From positions 1-6,540 of the forward strand of contig NZ_DATDMY010000182.1 of assembly GCF_036518555.1 (NCBI RefSeq): a DNA stretch of 6,540 nt. The letters run 5' to 3'. Position numbers and translations under genes: made by a program. Position 1 is the stretch's first letter, and each line of letters begins with the position of its first letter. Under the pieces are notes generated by a model. That model did not search any database, was not told where the DNA came from, and worked only from the letters and a program-made list of their open reading frames with translations. The DNA comes from Dokdonella_A sp036518555. GTDB taxonomy: Bacteria; Pseudomonadota; Gammaproteobacteria; Xanthomonadales; Rhodanobacteraceae. Below, in pieces: positions 1 through 5,256 of the stretch.

Positions 1-52
1 AGGCCGCGCAGGCGCGGCAGCAGTTCGCGCATGCGCTGCAGCGCGAGCGCAT
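1..52. repeat. 52-bp perfect direct repeat, copy at window edge
   Basis: Bases 1-52 are identical to bases 409-460 and diverge abruptly at base 53 (versus 461). The offset is 408 bp, or 136 codons, so both copies are read in the same frame of the regulator gene. This copy touches the left edge and may extend beyond it. Confidence 0.95.
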
Positions 53-2030
53 TGGCGGGTTGCCAGAGCGCCTCGTCGGCGCCGAGCACGTCGGCAGCCG
101 CATCGTTCGCCTGCAGGTGCAGCTGCAGCAGCAGGGCCGCGGCCTCGAGCCGTGCGTCTGCCGCGCCGCCGCGACCGATGCCGTCCATGACCGCCTCGGC
201 GCGGCGCAGTGCGCCGGCCGCGTCGCCGATCGCGAGCGAGACCTGCGCCTCGTCGAGGCGCACGTCGACGACGGCATCGTCGACGCTGCCCGCATCGCCC
301 TCGGCGTCGAGCCCGGCAAGCACGCCGCGCGCCTCGGGGAAGGCACCGCTCTCGGCGAGCATCGCCGCGTACGCGACCATGCCGAAACGATGCAGCGCGG
401 GGTAGTCGAGGCCGCGCAGGCGCGGCAGCAGTTCGCGCATGCGCTGCAGCGCGAGCGCATGCTGCAGCAGGGCTTCGTGCGCCTGCGCGATGTTGAGCCG
501 CGAGCCGAGTTCGGTCTCGTTGGCCCCGAACGCGGCGGCCATCGCCGCCGCCTGCTCGTACGACAGCAACGCGTCGGCGACGCGCCCGCGCCGCGTCGCG
601 ATGTAGCCGAGCCCGTCGGTGATCCGCGCGAGCGCGAGGCGGTCGCCACTCGACTCGAGCTCGACGCGCGCATGCAGGTAGCTTTGCTCGGCGTCGTCGA
701 GATCGTTGCGCACGACCTGTGCGATGCCGAGGCCGCGCCACGCGAGCCCGGCCGCGCGCCGGTCGCCTGTGGCACCGAGCAGTGCGAGGCTGCGCCGGAA
801 GTGCGCCTCGGCGACCGCGTAGCGACCGCGCGCGAGTTCGCAATCGCCGAGGGCGCTCCATGCGGGGCCGAGCCAACGCATCGCCGGCGCGGTGTTCGAG
901 CGCTCGATCAGCGACTGCAGGGCGCGCGCGGCCTCATCGGCGCGCCCGAGCTGGATCAACGCTTCGCTGCGCTGGAGGATCGCCGCGGGCGCGGCGGTCG
1001 CGTCCGGCGACGCCGCATCGTAGAGCGCGAGCGCACGGCCGTTCTGCCCTTCGAGGATCGCCGCGCGCATCCGCGCGCGCAGCGCGACGACGTCGACAGG
1101 CAGTGGCTCGGCGTCCTCGCGGTCGGCGCCGTCGGCGAGCAGCTGGCGCACCTCGCGCGCGAGCACCCCTCCCGCGCTGACCGCGTCGGCGGAGCGACCG
1201 CCGACCATCTGCGACGCGCCATCGGCGCCGAACACCGTCGCCGTGACGGACCAGGCATCGCCGCTGCGCGCTGCTTCGGACGCGACGACGATCGTCGCGC
1301 CGGTTTCCGCGCGCAGGCGCGCGAGATCGTCCGCGCCGGACCGCGATATCGCCGCCAGCGCGGTCTCGTCGGGCACCACGGCATGGCCGGGAAGGTCGCG
1401 CAGCGCCTGCGCAAGGAGCGACATCATGCCGAGGCGCATCCAGCCGTCGTCGGCCAAGTCGCCCTGCACGCGCGTGGGCACGACGAGAACGAGGCCCGGT
1501 ACCGGCTTCGCCACGCCGCCCGCATCGACGGCGCCCGCTACGGCTTGCGGCGGAAGGGGCCCGGCGCGATGGACGAGCAGCGCCGCGCCGAGCGCGAGCA
1601 GCAGCGCCGCGCCGATGACGACACCGCGTCGGCGCACGGGAACGGCGATCGACGACAGCGCGCGCGCGCGGGCGCGGCCCGTCGTGTCGTCGTCCGCAGA
1701 TCGCGCGGACGGTGCATCGAGCATCCGCGTCGCGGCCACCCACTGGTAGCCGAAGCGCGTCACGGTGCGGATGTGATGTTGCGCATGGCCGTCGTCGCCG
1801 AGCGCGCGACGCGCCTTCAGCACGGCCTGCGCGAGCAGCGCGTCGCCGGCCTCGCTGCGGCCCCAGACCGCCGAGATCAGTTCGTCGCGCCCGACCGCGC
1901 GATCGCGATGCCCGACGAGGTAGGCGATGAGGTCGAACACGCGCACGCCGACGACGACGTCGGCGCCGTCGCGGATCAGGCGACGGGACTCGGGAACCAG
2001 CTCGTAATCGTCGAAACGGAACGAAGGCAT
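1..2030 (-). CDS. Membrane-anchored winged-helix transcriptional regulator with TPR-like C-terminal region (partial, C-terminus outside window)
   Basis: An uninterrupted minus-strand frame gives 676 codons from the ATG at 2030 to the window edge. Residues 1-100 are an OmpR/PhoB-type winged helix (Trans_reg_C): start MPSFRFDDYELVP, helix DELISAVWG near 49-57, and wing IRTVTRFGYQWVA near 87-99. There is no receiver domain. A basic, disordered linker leads to one membrane segment at about 136-154 (after PVRRR), giving the ToxR/CadC layout with a cytoplasmic DNA-binding end. Residues 180-300 resemble the TolB-N/FlgO-like sensory region seen in such proteins. From about 345 onward there are Ala/Leu-rich helical pairs typical of tetratricopeptide repeats (for example LGRADEAARALQSL and RGRYAVAEAHFRRSL). 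The start is chosen because the winged-helix homology begins there, although the Shine-Dalgarno is weak. It is transcribed away from the tRNA. Its targets are unknown, and control of the stress genes to the right is not shown. The 16-residue block ALALQRMRELLPRLRG occurs twice (525-540 and 661-676). Confidence 0.88.
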   Translation of the reverse strand, partial: MPSFRFDDYELVPESRRLIRDGADVVVGVRVFDLIAYLVGHRDRAVGRDELISAVWGRSEAGDALLAQAVLKARRALGDDGHAQHHIRTVTRFGYQWVAATRMLDAPSARSADDDTTGRARARALSSIAVPVRRRGVVIGAALLLALGAALLVHRAGPLPPQAVAGAVDAGGVAKPVPGLVLVVPTRVQGDLADDGWMRLGMMSLLAQALRDLPGHAVVPDETALAAISRSGADDLARLRAETGATIVVASEAARSGDAWSVTATVFGADGASQMVGGRSADAVSAGGVLAREVRQLLADGADREDAEPLPVDVVALRARMRAAILEGQNGRALALYDAASPDATAAPAAILQRSEALIQLGRADEAARALQSLIERSNTAPAMRWLGPAWSALGDCELARGRYAVAEAHFRRSLALLGATGDRRAAGLAWRGLGIAQVVRNDLDDAEQSYLHARVELESSGDRLALARITDGLGYIATRRGRVADALLSYEQAAAMAAAFGANETELGSRLNIAQAHEALLQHALALQRMRELLPRLRGLDYPALHRFGMVAYAAMLAESGAFPEARGVLAGLDAEGDAGSVDDAVVDVRLDEAQVSLAIGDAAGALRRAEAVMDGIGRGGAADARLEAAALLLQLHLQANDAAADVLGADEALWQPANALALQRMRELLPRLRG
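409..460. repeat. 52-bp perfect direct repeat, internal copy
   Basis: This is the internal partner of the copy at 1-52. It encodes ALALQRMRELLPRLRG within the TPR-like region of the regulator. Identity holds at all codon positions, including synonymous ones, and stops sharply at its right end. Confidence 0.95.
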
Positions 2031-2168
2031 GTCGGCTCGCGCGCGCGACGACGAACGCCGCGGTGCGGCGGACCTCCGCGTACGCGCAGGCGGCGATCGA
2101 CCACTAGGATGCCAGAAGCACGACGGCGGGTCGTCGCGAACGGGCTCGTCGAGGCGGCCGCACACGGT

Positions 2169-2174
2169 TACACT
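2169..2174 (+). promoter_or_regulatory. Candidate -10 element of the tRNA promoter (TACACT)
   Basis: TACACT matches four of six positions of TATAAT and lies 12 bp before the mature tRNA 5' end, leaving room for a very short leader. The bases between it and the tRNA are almost all G/C (CGCGGGCC), a discriminator type typical of stringently controlled stable-RNA promoters. The best -35 at 17-bp spacing (2146-2151) is poor, so the call is tentative. Confidence 0.45.
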
Positions 2175-2186
2175 CGCGGGCCTTGC

Positions 2187-2262
2187 GGGCCTGTAGCACA
2201 GCGGTTAGTGCAGGGGACTCATAATCCCTTGGTCCTCGGTTCGAATCCGAGCGGGCCCACCA
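2187..2262 (+). tRNA. tRNA with CAU anticodon, probably tRNA-Ile2 (lysidine type)
   Basis: A full 76-nt cloverleaf folds by hand. The acceptor is GGGCCTG with CGGGCCC (one G-U wobble), the D-stem GCAC/GTGC, the anticodon stem GGGGA/TCCCT with loop CTCATAA, and the T-stem CTCGG/CCGAG around TTCGAAT. The discriminator is A and CCA is encoded (2260-2262). The anticodon CAT is at 2220-2222, so the gene could be elongator Met, initiator Met or Ile2. Ile2 is preferred for two reasons. The stretch from GACTCATAATC through CTTGGTC closely matches the E. coli minor Ile tRNA. The acceptor also has the consecutive C4-G69 and C5-G68 pairs that TilS uses to tell tRNA-Ile2 from tRNA-Met. If so, C34 is converted to lysidine and the tRNA reads AUA, a rare codon in this GC-rich genome. 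The initiator is unlikely because position 1 pairs normally with 72. Confidence is high for a tRNA and moderate for its identity. Confidence 0.93.
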
Positions 2263-2412
2263 TCCTCCCGCCGCACGGCACCCCCGATCGGCGAACCGCG
2301 AGGCATCGCAGCTCCTCCGTCCGGCGAATCGCATGATCCCGCGAGCGCGACCAGCCCCCGGGCGTGAGCCGATGCGAGCCCGCACCCTGCAGGCGCGCGA
2401 GGATCGACCGCG

Positions 2413-2979
2413 TCAGAGCTTGAGCGAATGGATCACTTGGCTCGCGTCGAGCGGATCGGCGCGACGCGTGAAGCCGAGGTAGGCGGCGAGGTCGCGCATC
2501 TCCACGTTGTCGGCCGCATCGAGCGAGACCATCTCGTGGATGCCGCGCTCGCGCGCGACCGCGATGAGATGGCGCATGAGCAGCGTGCCGAGTCCCTTGT
2601 GCTGCCACTCGTCGGCGACGGCGACCGCGCACTCGCACGACTTGCGGTCGGCGCCGAGGCTGAAGCGGCTCACGCCGATCACGTGCTTCTCGCCTTCGCG
2701 CGCGATCAGCGCGGCGAAGGCGATCTCGCGCCGGAAGTCGAGCTGGGTGAGCTGGCGCACGAGCGTATCGCTCGGCGAACCGATCAGGCCGAGGAAACGC
2801 AGCCGCCTGGAACGCGCCGACAGGTGTTCGATGAACTCGCGCTCGAGCGCGGCGTCCTCCGCGTGCAGCGGGCGGATCAGCACGCGCGTGCCGTCGAGCA
2901 GTTCGTCGTGCCAATGGAACTGTTCCTCGCCGGCGTGCACGGTCGTGGGTGAAGCGTTCGTTCCGGTTCGCGGTTGCAT
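2413..2979 (-). CDS. GNAT-family acetyltransferase, Pat/PatZ GNAT-domain-like
   Basis: This 188-residue protein starts at the ATG at 2979, because AGGAG (minus strand, 2987-2991) sits 7 nt before it. Longer in-frame starts at 2994 and 3129 lack a ribosome site and would run through the promoter. The fold is a single GNAT domain. It opens with GTRVLIRPLHAEDA (30-43), then EFIEHLSARSRRLRFLG (48-64), then LTQLDFRREIAFAAL (77-91). The acetyl-CoA loop is QHKGLG (126-131) inside VADEWQHKGLGTLLMRHLI, matching Q/R-x-x-G-x-G/A, and the end is DNVEMRDLAAYLGF (157-170). The order and wording of these blocks resemble the C-terminal GNAT domain of bacterial protein lysine acetyltransferases (Pat, PatZ), here without the CoA-ligase-like part. 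Acetyl transfer from acetyl-CoA is well supported, while protein lysines as substrate are inferred. The gene is divergent from the tandem USP gene and has its own FNR/CRP-like box. Confidence 0.9.
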   Translation of the reverse strand: MQPRTGTNASPTTVHAGEEQFHWHDELLDGTRVLIRPLHAEDAALEREFIEHLSARSRRLRFLGLIGSPSDTLVRQLTQLDFRREIAFAALIAREGEKHVIGVSRFSLGADRKSCECAVAVADEWQHKGLGTLLMRHLIAVARERGIHEMVSLDAADNVEMRDLAAYLGFTRRADPLDASQVIHSLKL

Positions 2980-3034
2980 GACCCGACTCCTCATGGAAGA
3001 CGCGCCGATCCTGCGCCGCGCGCATGCGCGTGCA

Positions 3035-3048
3035 TTGATCTGGATCAC
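3035..3048 (-). promoter_or_regulatory. FNR/CRP-family operator for the acetyltransferase gene
   Basis: The plus strand reads TTGAT-CTGG-ATCAC, matching nine of ten conserved bases of the FNR/Anr consensus TTGAT-N4-ATCAA. Read toward its gene it is GTGATCCAGATCAA. The centre is 62.5 bp from the chosen ATG. A class II position (-41.5) would start transcription near 3000, about 9 bp before the AGGAG. The first half-site GTGA is also CRP-like, so a CRP/Clp regulator cannot be excluded. Confidence 0.65.
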
Positions 3049-3081
3049 CTCGATCGTCGAACGCGCGGCACGCGGTCGCGG

Positions 3082-3095
3082 GTGATCCGGATCAA
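3082..3095 (+). promoter_or_regulatory. FNR/CRP-family operator for the tandem USP gene
   Basis: The site GTGAT-CCGG-ATCAA matches nine of ten conserved FNR bases. It differs at one base from the box of the divergent gene when each is read toward its own gene. Class II placement predicts a start near 3130, with TAGCCT at 3118-3123 exactly where the -10 should lie. This leaves a leader of about 53 nt before the ATG at 3183. Confidence 0.68.
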
Positions 3096-3182
3096 ACGGA
3101 CGCGGCGCGCGCGGCGCTAGCCTTGCCAACGTGCGATGCAGGCGATTGCGGCCGACGCGTTGCCCTACCGCGGAGGACGAAC

Positions 3183-4007
3183 ATGCGCGACATCATGGTC
3201 CATACCGGCCGCTACGACGCGTGGGGCAGCGGCGCCGAATACGCCGCCGACCTCGCCGCGCGCGTGGATGGCGCGCTCACCGGCGTGTTCGTGCACCCCT
3301 CCCCCCTCTACATGATGCCGCCATACGCGTCGGGCGACGTCATCCAGGCGATCTTCGAGACCGCGCGCAGCGTCGAGCAGTCTGCCGACGCCGCGCGCGG
3401 CGCGTTCATCGCCTGGGCGACGAAGATCGGCGTGCGGCAGGCGTTCTGGCAGGTCGCCGAAGGGCGCGCGCCGGAGACGCTCGCGCACATCGGCAACTGG
3501 CACGACCTGCTCGTGCTCGAGCGCAATCCCGACGCGCCCTGGGGCGCGCCGCCCGACCTCGGCGCGGTCGTGCTCGCCTCGCGCATGCCGTGCGTGGTCG
3601 TGCCGCCCCATTGCCGCGAGGCGTCGCTCGGCTGCATCGCGGTCGCATGGAACGGCTCGGCCGAAGCGGTGCGCGCGCTGCATTGCGCGTTGCCGCTGCT
3701 GCACCATGCCGCGGCCGTCATCCTGCTCGACGGCGCGCACCGCGCGCCGGAGATCGAGGCGGGATGGCTGCCACCCTTCGACGTGCAGACCTATCTTTCG
3801 CGCCACGACATCCGCGCGACCGTGAAGCCGATGCTCTCGCCGGACGATCGCGCGGGTGAAGCGATCCTCGCCGCGGCCGGCGAAGTCGGGGCGAACCTGC
3901 TCGTGATGGGCGCCTACGGCCGCTCGCGCTTCAGCGAATGGGCGTTCGGCGGCGTGACGCGCACGGTATTGCACGAAGCGACCTTGCCCGTGCTCATGCG
4001 CAACTGA
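3183..4007 (+). CDS. Tandem-domain universal stress protein (two UspA-like halves)
   Basis: The protein has 274 residues, about twice one Usp domain, as in tandem UspE-type proteins. The start at 3183 is set by GGAGG (3172-3176) 6 nt upstream. An in-frame ATG at 3123 has no such site and lies at the predicted -10. The N-terminal half (1-140: MRDIMVHTGRY, LTGVFVHPSPLY, DLLVLERN, MPCVVVPP) keeps the Usp strand pattern but has lost the ATP-binding signature. The C-terminal half (148-274) begins with GCIAVAWNGSAEAVRAL and ends with LLVMGAYGRSRFSEWAFGGVTRTVL in two runs, matching G-x2-G-x9-G at 243, 246 and 256. The residue after the last glycine is Gly instead of the usual Ser/Thr. Such proteins act in the cytoplasm in stress and low-oxygen survival, and their biochemical targets are mostly unknown. 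The FNR/CRP-like box upstream suggests low-oxygen induction. The 62-residue membrane protein gene follows after 12 bp. Confidence 0.93.
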   Translation: MRDIMVHTGRYDAWGSGAEYAADLAARVDGALTGVFVHPSPLYMMPPYASGDVIQAIFETARSVEQSADAARGAFIAWATKIGVRQAFWQVAEGRAPETLAHIGNWHDLLVLERNPDAPWGAPPDLGAVVLASRMPCVVVPPHCREASLGCIAVAWNGSAEAVRALHCALPLLHHAAAVILLDGAHRAPEIEAGWLPPFDVQTYLSRHDIRATVKPMLSPDDRAGEAILAAAGEVGANLLVMGAYGRSRFSEWAFGGVTRTVLHEATLPVLMRN

Positions 4008-4019
4008 CCGGAGCCGGCG

Positions 4020-4208
4020 ATGGAGAACGCGAATGGTGTGCTGCTGCTCGTCGCAACGCTCGTCGCGGTGCCGTCGCTCGTCGCCGGCACGATGTACTGG
4101 ACGCATCGCCGCGGCATCGGCGTCGTCAAGGGCTGGGGCGGCGCGCTGTTCATCCTGTTGTGCTGGATTGCCGCGCTCGGATTGATCCTCTACCGGACCG
4201 CGCACTGA
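4020..4208 (+). CDS. Small two-helix membrane protein, function unknown
   Basis: This 62-residue protein starts with ATG at 4020. GGAG (4010-4013) lies 6 nt before it, and the USP stop is 12 bp upstream, so the two genes are very likely cotranscribed. Two hydrophobic helices are evident, about 6-27 (NGVLLLVATLVAVPSLVAG, MYW) and 39-58 (WGGALFILLCWIAALGLILY). They are joined by a short basic loop, THRRGIGVVKG. By the positive-inside rule the loop faces the cytoplasm and both termini face the periplasm. I do not recognise a named family. The ribosome site, the hydrophobic pattern and the tight linkage argue that it is real. A structural or accessory role for a membrane stress response or transporter is only a guess. 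Confidence 0.78.
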   Translation: MENANGVLLLVATLVAVPSLVAGTMYWTHRRGIGVVKGWGGALFILLCWIAALGLILYRTAH

Positions 4209-4214
4209 CGCCAA

Positions 4215-4232
4215 ATGCGACGTTCGTCGCAT
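4215..4232. repeat. Inverted repeat just after the small membrane protein gene
   Basis: ATGCGACG and CGTCGCAT form perfect 8-bp arms around a 2-nt centre. As RNA this gives a 7-bp stem with a GUUC loop, starting 7 nt after the stop codon. No T-run follows, so it is not a standard intrinsic terminator. It could be a transcript-end hairpin or an operator. Confidence 0.6.
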
Positions 4233-4273
4233 CGCGGCCATCGTTGCGGCGGATCGCGCCGCGCGCGACCCAG

Positions 4274-4287
4274 TTGACGCACGTCAA
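4274..4287 (+). promoter_or_regulatory. FNR/Dnr/CRP-family operator upstream of the UspA pair
   Basis: TTGAC-GCAC-GTCAA is a perfect 5-4-5 dyad. It differs from TTGAT-N4-ATCAA only by the symmetric T-to-C and A-to-G changes that occur in Anr/Dnr-type sites. The centre is 75.5 bp before the ATG at 4356. Class II placement predicts a start near 4322, with the weak hexamer TAACGT (4309-4314) close to the expected -10. The 147-bp gap after the upstream gene also argues for a separate promoter here. Confidence 0.58.
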
Positions 4288-4355
4288 GGAAGCGCCTGCG
4301 GCGCGGCGTAACGTCGGGCGCGACGGCGCACGCCGTTCACCCGGAGAGCCACGCC

Positions 4356-4793
4356 ATGTTCCAGCGCATCCTCGTTCCGACCGACGGCTCCGCCCTGTCG
4401 AAGAAGGCCGTACGTGCCGCGATCAAGCTCGCCGCGGGGACCGGCGCGAGCCTCGTGGCGTTCCACGCGATCCCGAAGTTCCGCACGTTCACGTTCGACA
4501 CGCAGATGCTCGAGGGCAGCGCGGGCGGATACCGCACCGCGTCGATCGCGCATGCGCGCGAGCTGCTCGCCGGGGTCGCCGCGGAGGCGCGCAAGGCGGG
4601 CGTCGCCTGCGACACGGTGCATGCATCGAGCGACGAGCCGTACGCGGCGATCATCCGCGAGGCCAAGCGCAAGCACTGCGACCTCATCCTCATGGCGTCG
4701 CACGGGCGCAAGGGCCTGCAGAGCCTGCTGCTCGGCAGCGAGACGCAGAAGGTCCTCACCCACGGCACGCTGCCCGTGCTCGTCTATCGGTGA
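4356..4793 (+). CDS. Universal stress protein, UspA family (first of tandem pair)
   Basis: This is a single-domain Usp of 145 residues, the normal family length. It begins MFQRILVPTDGSALSKKAV, with the typical first strand and the Asp (D10) that contacts nucleotide. It continues with FHAIPKF (36-42) and CDLILMASHGRKGL, then LLLGSETQKVLTH, and ends LPVLVYR. The ATP-binding pattern G-x2-G-x9-G-S is present except that the first glycine is Ala (A-S-H-G, nine residues, G-S), a variant common in this subgroup. ATP binding is therefore likely but not certain. The ATG is supported by GGAG at 4343-4346, 9 nt upstream. The paralogue follows after 12 bp, and the two would be cotranscribed from the promoter with the TTGAC-N4-GTCAA box. 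A cytoplasmic role in stress survival is known for the family, but the specific function is not. Confidence 0.96.
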   Translation: MFQRILVPTDGSALSKKAVRAAIKLAAGTGASLVAFHAIPKFRTFTFDTQMLEGSAGGYRTASIAHARELLAGVAAEARKAGVACDTVHASSDEPYAAIIREAKRKHCDLILMASHGRKGLQSLLLGSETQKVLTHGTLPVLVYR

Positions 4794-4805
4794 GCGGGGC
4801 CGGCC

Positions 4806-5243
4806 ATGTTCGAACACATCCTCATTCCGACCGACGGCTCGAAGCTGTCGGAGAAGGCCGTGCGCAGGGGCATGCGCTTCGCACGCGCGATGAAGGCGCG
4901 CGTGACGGTGTTCCATGCGATCCCGAAGTTCCACACCAGCGACGTCATGATGGATCTGCTCGGCACGAGCCGCGGCGATTACGCCAAGGCCGCGCAGGCG
5001 TATTCGGACGACCAGCTGCGGTTCGCCGAAAAGGTCGCTCGCGCGCTCGGCGTGCCATGCGACAAGCGTCACACGACGACCGACGATCCGGCCGCGGCGA
5101 TCATCCAGGCCGCCAGGATGAACGATTGCGACCTCATCCTCATGGCGTCGCACGGCCGCCGCGGCCTCGGCGCGCTCGTGCTCGGCAGCGAGACGCAGAA
5201 GGTGCTCACGCACAGCACGATCCCGGTGCTCGTGTACCGCTGA
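4806..5243 (+). CDS. Universal stress protein, UspA family (second of tandem pair)
   Basis: This is a 145-residue Usp paralogue of the gene immediately upstream, 12 bp after its stop codon. The shared blocks are PTDGS (9-13), FHAIPKF (36-42), CDLILMASHGR, then LVLGSETQKVLTHS, and the end IPVLVYR. The nucleotide-binding signature again has Ala in place of the first glycine. The middle differs most: residues 43-75 are methionine-rich and acidic (TSDVMMDLLG) where the first copy is FTFDTQMLEG. The ribosome site is weak (GAGCGGGG region), which suggests translational coupling to the first copy. At the DNA level two perfect blocks (29 and 25 bp) are shared at a constant offset of 450 bp, the mark of a tandem duplication without later gaps. 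The gene ends 13 bp from the stop codon of the convergent ATPase gene. Confidence 0.96.
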   Translation: MFEHILIPTDGSKLSEKAVRRGMRFARAMKARVTVFHAIPKFHTSDVMMDLLGTSRGDYAKAAQAYSDDQLRFAEKVARALGVPCDKRHTTTDDPAAAIIQAARMNDCDLILMASHGRRGLGALVLGSETQKVLTHSTIPVLVYR

Positions 5244-5256
5244 CCGCGGGCCGACG

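Noticed and set aside
60..2336. Very long plus-strand open frame (758 codons)
   Set aside because: It is the antisense shadow of the minus-strand regulator in high-GC DNA. Its translation is Arg/Gly-rich with no domain pattern, and it runs straight through the tRNA gene.
2104..2385. Minus-strand peptides containing RSDSNRGPRDYESPALT or GPLGFEPRTKGL
   Set aside because: These are the well-known spurious translations of the antisense strand of a tRNA gene, not proteins.
2340..2400. Possible hairpin (CGGGC...GCCCG) downstream of the acetyltransferase gene
   Set aside because: The stem is only 5 bp with a 14-nt loop and no T-run, which is expected by chance at this GC content.
2187..2412. Integrative element or attachment site at the tRNA 3' end
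   Set aside because: No second copy of the tRNA 3' end, no integrase and no composition change are visible in the window.
2980..3129. N-terminal extension of the acetyltransferase to 3129 (or ATG at 2994)
   Set aside because: The extension is low-complexity and crosses both FNR/CRP-like boxes. The AGGAG with 7-nt spacing selects 2979.
3123..3182. Upstream ATG at 3123 for the tandem USP
   Set aside because: It has no ribosome site and coincides with the predicted -10 region. GGAGG selects 3183, where Usp-like sequence begins.
3165..4241. Minus-strand open frame (358 codons)
   Set aside because: It is the antisense shadow of the tandem USP and small membrane protein genes, both of which have ribosome sites and recognisable protein features.
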